From Pollenia angustigena (Eukaryota; Arthropoda; Insecta; Diptera; Polleniidae), in the NCBI GenBank assembly GCA_930367215.1, contig OV884058.1, positions 202,014,208 through 202,078,207 of the forward strand: 64,000 nt of DNA, given 5' to 3'. Position numbers and translations under genes: made by a program. Of this stretch, positions 21,807-33,850 are shown one piece after another. Each line of letters opens with the position of its first letter. The first letter of the stretch is position 1. The notes beneath the pieces were generated by a model that was not told the origin of the DNA, ran no database searches, and saw only the letters and a list, made by a program, of their open reading frames with translations.

Positions 21807-22190
21807 TCGAGCCTTTGGTGCAATACCGTAGTAATTCAAAAAATCGTGAACTGAGAAAAATGCATTTGAAGTTTTCAGCCATCTTTTTAATAGTAGTTCC
21901 GTTTACTAAAGTTATTTTTTTACAAGTTTTTTAATAAAGAGGAATGTTTTGTAATTAAAAAAAGGTGAAAATTATTAATAATATTAAATATTTTTTTTTT
22001 ATATTAATATAAATATGGTTGAAAATAGCTAGAGGCAATAAAGACATTTTTAGCTGTAAAATCTAAACAGTTAGAAATAGAACCATAATCTTTTTTTCTT
22101 TAGATAGATATTTTCCCAAAGATCATTTCTGCATACCCAGCTCAAAAAATTCAAATTTTGAGTTACTACGATCTTGCACCAAAGGCTCGA
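21807..22190. mobile_element. 382-bp MITE, copy 2 (inverted relative to copy 1)
   Basis: The same length and ends as 2694-3077, read in the opposite direction. The left end here is copy 1's right end. Differences by eye are few. It interrupts a Tc1 transposase fragment. Confidence 0.85.
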
Positions 22191-22339
22191 AATATAAAAA
22201 TTTGTTGGCTTATAGACTCCTAAGCTACTGAACCGATTTTCCTGAAATTTTTACAGTAACATCACGTGAGCCCTTAAAATAAAATAGGCTACCTATTTTT
22301 TCGATAGGGGCAGGGGAATTAGTACCCCCCATAGGATGC

Positions 22340-23410
22340 CAATATTAATTATCGCATATTTTAAGAGCGGCTGCACGCATTTTGCTGAACTTTTGGTAGT
22401 AGGATCTTCTGAGCCCCAAAATTGAAATAAAATAGCGGCGTGGGAAGTGGAATCCCCCATAGGACGCCAATGTTTAACATCGCATATCTTAAGAACTGTT
22501 GTAGTGAGAATGTTCAAACTTTGTGGAAGTCACTCTTATGGTATACTACACTTTTGAAAATAAAAATGAAGCGGGAAGGCGCAGGGGGAAACACCTCCCG
22601 TAGGATGCATGTATTAAATATTGCTCAACTGAAGAAGTATTAAAGAGAAAGTCTTCAAACGTGGTTAGAGCTACTATTAGGGTAAATTATAAATTTCAAT
22701 ATAAAAATAGGCGGGGTAGACAGGGGAGGAGCAGTACCCCTCATAGATAGAAATATTAATAGTAGCCACTGCACGCATTTTGCTGGACCTTTGGTAGTAT
22801 GATCTTCTGAGCTCCAAAATTTAAACAAAATAGCAGAAGGGGAAGTGGTACCTACCATAGGACGCCAATGTTTAATATCGCATATCTTAAGAACTGTTGT
22901 AGTGAGAATGTTCAAACTTTGTGGAAGTCACTCATATGGTATACTACACTTTTGAAAATAAAAATAAAGCGAGAAGGCGCAGGGGGAAACACCTCCCGTA
23001 GGATGCATATATTAAATATTGCTCGACGGAAGAACTATTAAACGTGGTTAAAGCTACTATTATGGTAAACTATAAATTTCAATATAAAAATGGGCGGGGA
23101 AGACAGAGTAGGAGCAGTACCCCTCAGATATAGAAATATTTATAAGAGCCGCTGCATGCATTTTGTTGAACTTTTGGTAGTAAGATCTTCTGAGCGCAAA
23201 AATTCAAATAATATAGCAGACCCCCCATAGAACGACAATGTTTAATATCTCTTATCTTAAGAACTGTTATAGTAAGAATGTTTAAACTTTGTAGAAGTCA
23301 CTATTATGGTATACTACACTTTTGAAAATAAAAATAAATATCTCTCTACTGAAGAACTTTTAAAGGGAGAGTCTTCAAAGGTGGTTAAAGCATTGTAGCG
23401 AAGCGCAACG
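22340..23410. repeat. Tandem repeat, about 2.7 units of 375-400 bp
   Basis: The word ataggacgccaatgttta (or a close variant) occurs at about 22456, 22857 and 23228. Between them recur ttttggtagta.gatcttctgagc, cttaagaactgtt and tatggtatactacacttttg. Units differ by substitutions and deletions. Short frames here are not genes. The block ends near tgtagcgaagcgcaacgggt. Confidence 0.85.
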
Positions 23411-23655
23411 GGTTAAGCTATTCATGAATAAAGTAGATTATTTAAATATCCTGAAAAATTATTTGCCATAATCCGCCCAAAACAATGGGTTTAGGGAATG
23501 ATTTTATTTTCATGCAAGAAGTTACAAAAAATCTAATCCATTCGATGCCAAGAAGACTTCTGTCTGTCAAAGAAGATAAAGGAAACCATACAAAATACTG
23601 AAAACCTAAATATTTTAACTATCAAAGTTTTTCCTGGGACTCAAAAATTAATTAT

Positions 23656-24095
23656 CAGGGTTTCGTTATAATGTGCTTAATAAACTAATATGCATGTTGT
23701 AGTATAAATAAAACTGAACTGGCAAAATAAAATAAAGAAATTTGTTTTATTTTTGTTTTTTCTTTTCCCACTTACAACTACATTTAGAGTTGACAAAAAA
23801 ATCAACCAATTGGGGTCGGGAGTGTAAGAAAAGATAAACTCACAGTTTATTGTTGCTGTTTTTGTTTAATCTTTGATATTGTTACAAGTAAAACTGGGGC
23901 TTATAATTCTTATTCGCTTAACAGTTTTATTTGTATAATGTCTTTAGATTTTCTAAAATTCTTGGACGAAGTTTCCTGACGATCTGGCCTAAGCAACCAG
24001 TGAAATGCGCATAGGGATAGCTTATCCCATCAACAATAAACTTCAGTTTGTCAATAGTATGAAATGGGAATTTAGCACATTATAACGAAACCTTG
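23656..24095. mobile_element. 440-bp hAT-like MITE (CARGGTTTCGTTATAATG ends)
   Basis: The left end is CAGGGTTTCGTTATAATGTG and the right in reverse complement CAAGGTTTCGTTATAATGTG. Flanks TTAATTAT and ATAAGTAT are partly alike. A related segment (ctaaattcccatttcatac, then gggataagctaggga) occurs at 35331-35420. Confidence 0.65.
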
Positions 24096-24327
24096 ATAAG
24101 TATTTTAATCTTTATTTAAGTTACGTTAAGTTTTTTGTCGTGTACAACTATTTTTTTGTTTATGAATTTTAGCATATATATGTTTTTGTTGTTTTTTAAC
24201 GTTAAAATATACAAAATATATCTTAAAATTTAATTAATGTGAAATAAAAGTTATGGTTTTACTTTAATCTCTGTGTTTTCTTTTATTTTAATTTAACAAG
24301 CTTACAAGTTTTTTTTTGGCTCACTGT

Positions 24328-25100
24328 ATATGGGAATTTCCGTCAAAAGGTCCACCGTGACCAAAAATTTAAAAGTTATTAAAAGCTGATTATTTAACGA
24401 TATTGTTATAGAAAAATATTTAGATTTTACTAATTTTATAAATTTACTCATAAAGTTGATCACTTAGATGAGCAATTAGACTGCAAAGTTGTACAAACGT
24501 AATTTCTTATTTGTGAGAGTGTTTTATTGTATGTTTTCTTTAATATGATCTCCTTTAAAAGAGGTGATATTTGATAAAAATTATTCCAAAAAAATTTTCT
24601 TAAATGGTCTGTAATCTAAGGAAGAGTTCAAAGAGAAATATGGTATTCGGATTAACGGTAAATTTTTATTTTATTGTGATCATTATTCCGTTAAAGTATT
24701 ACGGAAAAAATTTCACGTTCGAAATGTCATGTATCGACCTAGATTTTGGCTTAAAAAAAAGAAAATACAGAAGATTTTGGAATCAAACCAAGACATTTTT
24801 ATGTTACATTGCTACGTAAAATTCTGAAAGTAGCTTGACTAAAAATTATGCCAGGTTTCGCTGAATTACGTCTTTTTATACATGGCCAAAAAAACTACTT
24901 CTGTTTTTTTCACGTTCGAACCGCTAATTCTTTTGCCATTATCTTTGACCTAGAATCCATAAACTTAAGCATAGATAACAGTGCATTCTTAGTGCTATAA
25001 TTTAAGGGCTAAGAGAACGTAAAAATATTTGTTGTTTAAAATGTTATTGTATTTTTGCTACGTAAAACTGTCACGTTCAACACTTTGGAATTACCCATAT
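24328..25100. mobile_element. ATATGGG-ended element, member E
   Basis: Ends are ATATGGGAATTTCC and, in reverse complement, ATATGGGTAATTCC. The internal block ACTTCTGTTTTTTTCACG at about 24897 is shared with members at 33436, 53336, 59112 and 63414. A TCACGTTCGAA-like word occurs at 24711, 24910 and, near the right end, 25072. Non-coding. No consistent TSD. Confidence 0.65.
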
Positions 25101-25437
25101 GTTTATAAATACAACTCTTCCATCGTTGTGCAAACTCGTAAATAAAAAAGCTGAAAACATATTAAGAAGGGTTACCGAGAGAAATGCTTTATTAAGAAAG
25201 ACATTTGCTTAGGGCCAGGTTAAATCTTTGACCTATTTTTATAATTTTTAATATGCTTCGTTGGATTGGATCAATGAAAGCTTATGTTTATAACTAATTT
25301 TATCTTTTAATCTAAAAAACCACGACTTGCACTTGGTGCATAAGGTTTTAAATGGAAACAGCCAGCTGGCGAGTAGTACCGAGCAACGGACAGGCTCTAA
25401 AAGTGATAATAAAGTTATTCTATGTCGATCGATAGAC

Positions 25438-25662
25438 TAAGGCCCGTTTTCACAACTTACCGATAGCTTCAAGTAGACTTTAAATGGCCTTATAAAAAGT
25501 GTTCTATTATTATAACTTTACTTTAACCTTAAGTAAACGATAAAGTAGATTAAGGTTAATCCTACGTGGTAGGTTAAAGTAAAGTTGTAATAATGGAGAA
25601 CTTTTTATACGGCCAATAAAATCCTACCTTTAGCTATCGGTAAGTTGTGAAAACGGGCCTAA
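25438..25662. mobile_element. 219-bp palindromic MITE, copy 1 (TAA flanks)
   Basis: The element 25441-25659 has TIRs GGCCCGTTTTCACAACTTAC in both orientations, with TAA on each side. A second copy is at 47214-47432. It is almost fully palindromic, with a centre near 25550. Confidence 0.88.
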
Positions 25663-25969
25663 AATGCACAACTTTTAGTACTAAAAATTTGGGAGTTACC
25701 AATTTAACGAAAAACACATTTTACCCTCCTCGTTCATGGTAGAATCGGGCATAAAAACCACAACAATGATACCAAACAATAACAAAACAATAATAAGGTT
25801 AAGCAATAAGTACGCAGTGTTACCAGATCTTAAGAAACTTTACAGCTAAATATAGCGTTGACCCTTAAAAGATTAATTTTTGATTAATTAAGAACAAACT
25901 AATATGGATTTTATTTTTACATTTATCAAGGATGCCATAGAATCCAAGTCGGTTTTGCTGTTTTTTGGT

Positions 25970-27390
25970 TTTGTAAACGGGGGCGTGCTTTAAAACCTTG
26001 TGAGATAAGGCCATGATGGCTTTATTGCTCAATTTAATGGGAGATAAAGCCATAATGACCTTATTGAGAGGTAAGGTCATGAAATGAGAGATATAGTCAT
26101 ATTTTTTTTTCGCAAATGAGAGATAAAGCCATATTTTTCCAGAATATTGTTATTCATGGTGTAAACATTCCATACAAGGGAAAATCCTTAGTTATCATTA
26201 AAAAAAACACAGGAAAACTTTATTCAGCGAAGCCACCTGCCGCGTCCTACTGCACGCAGAGAAAAACTATGGTTGGGCATGGTTACGGCAACAACACTAT
26301 GTTTATTGTAACAATATATTGTTGTCGTACACAAATAATTGTTATTTTTATTTAATATTAACAATATTATAGTTACTGTAAACATATCAATGTTTATCGC
26401 AATTATTAATTTGAGTATTGTTGACCGAAAAATAATTATTTTTCTAACAACTAAATTATGATAACTTTCAAAACATATTATATTACCCACAGCCATATCA
26501 TGACATTTAATAGCCATAACATGATAACTTTCTATACAATTATCATATTATGTTTAAGATGCAATCAAACTATTTTTACTCTAATAATATTATGCTAGCG
26601 TCATTTGTAAAATTATTTTGAATCAGTTGTGTCGTTTGTTTTATATGTGAGCGGTTAAACAAGATAAATTACCATAAAAAATAATAAATTTAAAGAAATT
26701 AAAATAATTAATAATTAATAGTGTAAAATATCGTAGTAAAATCCAACAACAAATATTGAACTCCACTATTTTATTTACATCAAGAAAAATTGTAAAAAGT
26801 CACAAAATAAAAAATCGATACTTAAAAATTTTAATTTATTTTGTATTGTTATGACAATTTATTATGATTAACATGATGATAATATGATTACTTCTTAGCT
26901 TATTATGATTAACATGAAAATAATATGATTCATTCTTAATTTATTATGATTAACAGAATAATAATATGATTAAGGGAAAAATATTATGATGTAATATTAC
27001 GAATATATTTAGCCATTATATGATTCAATAATAATCTTAATATGGTGACAACAAACATGAATATGTTGCTCTTAGAATATGTTTACCACAACCATGTTTT
27101 TTCTTTGCGTGTGGAGGAAAAAACTCTTAAGCACGGCCGCAGGCCGCCACGCAGAAATTCTTTAGTATGCGAAGCTAGATTTCAATACTTAACTTTAGTG
27201 TCTCCGGAACTGCAATGAGAGATAAAGCCATTTTCTAATATTGCTAATGTGAGCTAAGACCATGACGGCTTTATCTCCCATTCAAATAAAAAAAAAAAAA
27301 AAAAAAAAAGGCTTTATCTCCCTATTGAATGAGAGATAAAGCCATTATGGCCTTATCTCACATGATATTAAAGCACCCCCCTTTGTAAAC
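25970..27390. mobile_element. Element with GAGATAAAGCCAT arrays and 9-bp TSD
   Basis: The element 25979-27381 begins GGGGGCGTGCTTTAA and ends, in reverse complement, GGGGGGTGCTTTAA. TTTGTAAAC flanks both sides (25970-25978, 27382-27390). At least eight GAGATAAAGCCAT-like words in both orientations lie within about 170 bp of each end. A 9-bp duplication suggests a Mutator-like or foldback element, which is an inference. Another transposon (26253-27111) lies in its middle. Non-coding. Confidence 0.88.
26253..27111. mobile_element. CAC-CAGAGAAAA family element nested in the 9-bp-TSD element
   Basis: Ends CACGCAGAGAAAAACTATGG and, in reverse complement, CACACGCAAAGAAAAAACATGG belong with the element at 1806-3909. 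ATTATGATTAACATGA words repeat three times at about 57-bp spacing (26860-26975), and AACCATGTT/AACAATGTT words repeat near the ends. Non-coding. Confidence 0.65.
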
Positions 27391-28145
27391 CAATATTGGC
27401 TTCATTTGGTGTCATAAAAACAAGTCTGTTTTTTTATTTTCGAATACATATAAAACCGATATTCGAATAATCTGTTTTATGTTTTGGAGCATGTGTTTAC
27501 AGCTTTAAATGCAATTTTTGTTTGTTTTTAATTAAAAGAAAATTATAGAAAATAAAATAAGAATAGTAATACAGTAAACATATGAAATAAATGCCATCGT
27601 TGTATTATTTGCATTTGTTGTTTATATTTGTGTTATTTTATTGTTTTGTAAAAATATAAAGCGAATTTATTAAAGTACAAAAAAAAAAAAAATTAATTAA
27701 ATAGTTTGCGACGAAAGAGCAGCAAAGATGCGTAAAAATTCGGAAAAGTTTGTAAAAATCGCGAAAATTCGAGAAAAATTTTAATAATTCACACAAGCCA
27801 TAAAATTGGTTAAAAGTCCCTAAAACTCTAAGGAATGACGACAATTCGGTAAAAATTGTTATATTAGCGGAAATTTTCAAAAATTTGCTAACATTGGCAT
27901 GATAGCAACGTTTAATAATTATTAAGAATTGTTAAATCTGTAAAGAACCCCAGATATATAAGAGGAAAAAACGCTTCTATCGCGAACATGGCTAAAATTC
28001 GCAAAAACTTGCAAAATTTAAAACAAACCCTATAATTTATATGAAATCGATAAATGGGTTTAAAATATTTGTAAAATTTTAGATATTAAATTAGTTGAAA
28101 ATAAAGTTTTCAAGAAAGATGCGTTTAGCATTTGTCTATCAACAT
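27391..28145. other. AT-rich spacer, nothing recognised
   Basis: Low complexity with A-runs (for example 27678-27690). No TE terminus or coding similarity seen. Confidence 0.5.
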
Positions 28146-28554
28146 CAGTGTTCGATAATAAACAAAACATTATTTAGCGTTCGGCTCTCACACCCAGGAA
28201 CGTTATCTTTTTTTAGTGTTTGTGTAGAGAACACAGCCCTTAATACAGTTCGTAACTATTTTCAAGAATGAGCCAAACATTATATAGTGTTCTGTTCTTC
28301 GTTAAAACAGAACACTTGTAGTGGTACTGTAGACAAACATTATATTTTAATGTTCTATAATGGTACTTTTTTACATTGATAAAGAAATGAACAAACCAAA
28401 AATTTTAGCAACGACCGCAATGTAAAATTTTTGTTCCGGTTTTTTTTGCTCTTCTATCAACAATAAATTTCAGTGTTTTTATTAAACACTTTACGCGTTT
28501 GTGTTTTCCACAAATCTACTGAACCGATCACTAAGGAGCGATTTTCTAACACTA
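28146..28554. mobile_element. hAT-like element (CAGTGTT ends), copy 2
   Basis: The reverse orientation of the element at 7950-9309. It starts CAGTGTTCGATAATAAAC and shares ttatttagcgttcgg, cacccaggaacg and gacaaacattatattttaat. Flanks ATCAACAT and ATCTAAAT agree at 6 of 8 bases. It is about 220 bp shorter than copy 1's own sequence. Confidence 0.65.
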
Positions 28555-29900
28555 ATCTAAATAAACAAAAAATGACTTAAATATGTAAGTTTAATAAATA
28601 AAATCATTCCTCTGGATATTCAAAATAAATCTAAACATTTTTTTAAGTTAAATGATGAGAAATGTTAAAAGGAAATTTTACAGCTTATTTAAAATTTAAA
28701 ATGCTAAATTAAGCTGCCAAAATGGTTACACTGCTGCAAAGTGTGAGATAACGTTAATATAAAATAATGTGTATGAAGCATATATGTATGTATGTTTGTG
28801 AGTAAAAGAGCCTTTGAAAATAATCAAAATCATCTCTGAAGATGAGTCTGTTACAGGGATGGAAAGCACAGTACAATTGTACTTTTCTTTGATACGAACT
28901 AATTATGTAAGCATTTGCTTTAAACCTACGATAGGCAAAATTAGGGCATCGCGTTTTATATTTTGTTACGTACGTGTGCACACACATTGAAGAGAATTTA
29001 CCCTGCAGCTAAAATCTAATTAAATATTACCAGTTGTAGGGCGTCGAAAAAAATGTATGAAATTTCGGCTGCTATGCTTTATACGTGACGTCGTTAGTTG
29101 TTCAAACAACAACAACACTAGAAAAGTTTGTAAAGATACTAGTTCGTTGTAGAAACAACAACCACTCTACAAAAGTGTTATAAAACAACCCTTCAAGAAG
29201 AAAAATGTACATTTTTGGTTGGTTTTAGAGTTGACAAGCTATTTTAATGTTTAAAAAATAAATAAGGGAAGGTAAATTTCCGCCTTCTTTTTGTTAAAAT
29301 TATTTAGTGAATTAAATTAAATTTTTCAATGTAGAATGACGGAAACCATTTTGCTAGTTTCTTATAATTCTGTAAACAAAGGGAAATTCAACAAAATTGA
29401 AACATGGTGTAACAGGAAAATCAATAATTCAATATTCTCTCACTCTCGTTCCAGGAGAATTATTCTAAAATAAATACAAACACTACACTCTTAAACAATA
29501 TTTAAGTATAACACAAATATTGAGGGGAATTGTCAAACTAATTTTGCTTTTATTGGTCCTTATACTGAAAATAAAGCAATTTGTTTTAAACTATTATAAA
29601 AATGCATAAAAATACGATAGTTTGATATTGGAAAAAATAAATAGTGCAACAAGTTAAAAGTAAATACTAACCAGTTTATTTCTAGCTAAATACTAGTAAC
29701 TTCGTCTCAGGATAACAATATTAACAAAATCATATGTAAAATTCATACAACCCATACAACCGCAAAATTAATCCGAATTCTCCCGGTTTTTGAAATAATC
29801 ATCCGATTATTATAATATTTGATTCACGTTATGTCTAGGATACCTTAAGTATGTGTTTGAAAAGAAAAATGGAATATCGGGTCCAGTTTTCGAGGAAATA
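28555..29900. other. AT-rich spacer, no gene seen
   Basis: No repeat ends or coding signals could be supported. Confidence 0.45.
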
Positions 29901-30279
29901 GGCGTCGTCATATGACGACGCTAATAAAATAAAGGTACAAAATTGTTCATATGAATTTTAGTTTTAGAACTTTTATTTGTTCTTCAGTGTTTTATGTTTT
30001 TAATAGTTACAATCAAGGCGAATTCAACAAGATAAACTCGTCGCTACAACAATTACAACTCTAACAAAAATAACAGGCATTTTGTTAGTGTAACAAATCC
30101 GATTTGTCAAAATAGTTGTTTACGAAAAGTGTGAGTAAAAAGTAATCAATAAAAAATTTTATTAATTTTTTTATATTTAAAGTTGTGTGTTTATGAACCA
30201 ATCTTAACAAAATTTAATGGATTCTATGTTTAAGAAGATTTAATGAGAAATATAAATTTTAAAGGCACGATTTTTCACA

Positions 30280-30475
30280 TTTGGTTATTTGACTCGTTTC
30301 CTACTAAACCGATTGTGGTAGAGTTCAATTCCGAAATGCTCAGGAGAAGTGGAAAGAATTGTACACCAATATTGTTCTTGCCTTTTGAGTTCTTTTGAGA
30401 GTGTTTTGAACAGACGGACATGGCTAAATAGACTAAGAATTGCTCAAGGATCCAGCATATACATAAAAATTGGAA
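30280..30475 (-). repeat. DINE-1/mini-me-like fragment
   Basis: ACAGACGGACATGGCTAAAT, then AGACTAAGAATTGCTCAAGG and ATCCAGCATATAC, match the core of the copy at 18480-18545. The upstream ctaaaccgattg..gg and caattc.gaaatgct words fit too. No ends preserved. Confidence 0.6.
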
Positions 30476-31384
30476 AAAAGTCTAGTTTACTAACGCAAAA
30501 AGAAAAAATTAAATGGCAAAATTATAGGAAACGCATAGCTTCCGATTACTGGAATTCTGAAGTTTTCACATGAATTTGCGATTTTCCACTACATTTGTAA
30601 ACGTATGTGGCCAATATTGGTGTCTTTTAAAAGCTTTTGAACAGATCTTTCTGAAAATGTAAAATGTATCCAAAAGTTTTTAACTCTTTAGCTTCAAAAC
30701 AATTTTTAAAAAATTGTTCATCAAAATGTTACGGAAGTGCACTAGGAAACAAAAATTTAATCAAATAAACCCCAGCTTCGCTAAATAAACCTTCTCCGCA
30801 TAGCCGGCCTTCAATATAACAAACACCGACTTCGCTAAATAAAGCTTCTCCGCATAGCAATTGATATGCTAACTACCTAGGTATAAACTCTTGTGTTGTG
30901 GCAAACTCATCGCCGCTCCTTAATGGATTAAGAATTTTTAAATAAAATGTTCATATTCAGAAAGAACTATTTAAAAGCTCTTAAATTATAACAGTATTAG
31001 CTATTTGCGTTCAGAAGTGTAGTGGGGAATCGCGAATTTATATGAAAACATTATTTTTCCCTTTTCTATTCCCCTTTGTCTTTTTTATTTGGTGCTGCGT
31101 TGGCAAACTAGAATTACCTTACAATTTTTTTGTTCTTGCACATTTTGCTCAAGTTAAGGATCTTCATTTAATATAACTGTTAATATAATAGAAAAAAAAA
31201 TTTCACAAATTTCATTAATCACAATTTTTTTTAAATGAAAAACAAAAATAATAAAAAAATAAAATTTATTGACAAATCGGATTTTACAGCTGACGAACAG
31301 ATGTTCTAAAGAGTTTACCTTGTTGAATGCGCCTTGGTTACAATGAAATATAAATTGAAATATTTTTATATTTGATGATATGGG

Positions 31385-32128
31385 GCGAAGCAATCAACAC
31401 ACAAACCTTTATCACATTTTTGGCACTCTCTCCTTACAGTTGATTTACATTTATCTCTGCTTATTATTTTTTGTTCTTTGCACATAGTGCATATATCCAT
31501 CATACCTAATAGCATCAGCCCCAGTCTGGGATTTCGACATTCTCCCCAGACCTTTCGGAAAATTAGTCTCTGACGAAAGATATGACATTTTTAAGTCTCT
31601 TCGGAAACTGTTTTGCTTGCGTTTAGGATCATGCTGTCTCGCTAAAAGCCAAGCATTTTGTACAGACACGTCCAACATCCAGGTAAATAGTGGCCACCAC
31701 CATTTTTTACTTCGAATAGATATGCGAACAGAACTTACATTTTGATCCATTCGATCTGTTCCGCCCAGATTTTTATTATAGTGTTAGATAGAATATGGAA
31801 TATTTACTTCAACGTATTTTAGGTTTGCCTTACTCCACCTCTTTGCCGTTCCCACGGGATCTGCAGAAAAAACAGTTGAAGCTACTGTGACCACCGCGTT
31901 GTCTTTCCACCTTGTTACAAAAAAATCTCCTCTCTCTGGTTCTTCGTATTTCAGAAGATGCCGGAAGTTGGTTACGAGACAAAGAATTAATATTTAATTC
32001 GATGTCCTCATCTGAGTTTTCATCAGTCAAAACGTCAACATCTGGAGGTTCGATGTAAAACTCGTTTGTTCCATTTTATTCCTCTAAAATATCCAAAATG
32101 TCAGCGACGCTAAGAAATTTACTGACAA
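31385..32128 (-). pseudogene. piggyBac transposase pseudogene
   Basis: A cut-and-paste transposase (DDE_Tnp_1_7 family). Reading down the minus strand: an N-terminal leader ending EFYIEPPDVDVLTDENSDED (about 32065-32010), typical of the family. The frame then shifts into DNAVVTVAST (about 31905). YNKNLGGTDRMDQNV (about 31755) follows, then the WWWPLFTWMLDVSVQNAW signature (about 31690). A C-terminal cysteine-rich domain with repeated CxxC pairs (ECQKCDKGLCVDC, about 31420) ends it. Most of the catalytic core between the leader and DNAVV is deleted, and there is a stop just after VEVNIPYSI and another near 32078. It cannot be active. Confidence 0.88.
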
Positions 32129-33435
32129 AAAAACGAAAACAAAAAAAAAAAAAAAATTTATATCCATTGTACTCGTTATATCATAGTGTCGTCATTTGAC
32201 GACAACCAAATATGTATATTCCCAAAAAAATTATATTTCTTCCACAACTCGAATAAAAATTTTAAGCAAGAATCTTGTAAACTAGTATTAATTTTCATTT
32301 ATGATACTTTTACGGCACATTTATAAAATTTATTAAGTTTTTAACACTTACTTTCCAGCCAAACTCATAATTATGAATTTTTTGCAAAAACTCTCACAAT
32401 AAAAACTTTACCAAACGCGAACTGTTTGAATCACAACGTTGAACTAAATTTTTTATGAAAAAGCAATGAACACACAAGACAATTAATTGTCTTTGGTTTA
32501 TTTGTTTCTATGCAATAATAACGCTTCACCAGCCAGTGTAAACTACCAATGTTTTTGTCGTCATATGACGAAGGCTTCCAAGCTTTTTTCAGATATTATA
32601 TTTATGACAACAAATAAATGGTGTACATAAAATATTAGACAATTTAAACTTACAACATACAACATTATTTTTCTTAGAAGTTTTGCCTAATGAATTAAGA
32701 GTTTTGTTTTCGAAAATTTCAAGAGATGATCTGGTTCCACAATACTTATGGAGCCAACAATAAATAACAAATGGCAAAATTCAAAAATTGCTTTGACGTT
32801 AGTCTTAAAAGTACACTTTGCTATTGAAGTTTGTACAAAATCATTAAAGTAATTTTCCATCCCTGTTCCGTTATTGTCATTATGTAAATATTTCCATTTG
32901 ATTACAATAAGCACAAGCTGATTCTAGACATGATGGTATCCGTTTCAATGTGTCTGAATTTTATGAAAACCGTTGAATGTGTTTGTATTTTAATACACCG
33001 AAAAAATATATGCGAAAACTGTCTTACATTGCATAAAACTTGGGGCAATAACTTCAAACTTTCGCGGACATTGTACGAAAATATATTTAAAATTTTTAAG
33101 AATTTTTCAGGATTCATTTAAATAATTCGTATATCTAAGCAAAACTTTATAAGTTTGAAAAAGTATTTCTAAAGGTTAACAAATAATTTTAAATCTTGTT
33201 CAACTATACTGTGTTAACTCAAAATTAAAAAATTTTCAGTGGAAGCAAAACAATTTTTAATTAAACATTAAAGGCATATGAAAAAGATTTTCTAAGCAAA
33301 TCATTTTATTACCAGAAATTATACTGAATAGCATGATATTTTTACAGCAGGTAGATATGAATATAACGTAACGATTTTTTTCCAAAGAGTGAAATCTGAA
33401 AGTTAATACACTGTTGTTGAACAAGTGCGATAGGT

Positions 33436-33850
33436 ATATGGGCACTTCCAAGATTGTAAACGGGACATTCGCACACGTTTATATTGACAAAACTGTAAAA
33501 AACAACCTGATTTTAATTTTTTAAATTAATGATTCTTTTAACTCTCAATTAGCTCTTTAATTTCTGCAAATTAAATTTTTCGCTTACTGTCGTGGTTTCC
33601 GAGATAATTGCAAAAAACCAGTGATTGTAAACGGGACAAAAAAAAGGAAGTGGGTTTTAAGGGGTAACCGTTTAAACAGTGATTTCTGCTAAACCTGACA
33701 CAATATTTTATTGGGATTAATTTTAAAATGTTGCGTACTAAATGTGCCCTAAAAATGGTTTCGATTTCAAAATAAAATATGAAATACATTTTTTAAATAA
33801 ATTGTTAAAGAAATTGTAAACGGGACATTGTAAACGGGACAATTTTTCCA
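33436..33850. mobile_element. ATATGGG-ended element, member A (TGTAAACGGGAC motif x4)
   Basis: The left end is ATATGGGCACTTCCA. The 12-mer TGTAAACGGGAC occurs at about 33455, 33625, 33815 and 33829: immediately inside the left end, next to the shared internal block (reverse complement ACTTCCTTTTTTTT, about 33645), and twice at the right. The right ATATGGG end is not found, so the right boundary is uncertain. Non-coding. Confidence 0.6.

Larger units (their letters stand above)
29901..32573 (-). mobile_element. piggyBac-type element, decayed
   Basis: A palindromic word GTCGTCATATGACGAC lies at both putative ends (29904-29920 and 32557-32571), with a variant GTCGTCATTTGACGAC near 32188. Between them lies a broken piggyBac transposase on the minus strand. 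No TTAA pair is obvious, so the boundaries are approximate. Confidence 0.55.

Noticed and set aside
22293..22915. Two similar 74-86-codon minus-strand frames
   Set aside because: They come from neighbouring units of a tandem repeat and do not persist in the third unit.
26855..26985. CRISPR-like spaced repeats (ATTATGATTAACATGA units)
   Set aside because: Eukaryotic TE context, diverged units of about 57 bp and no cas genes; a minisatellite inside a transposon.
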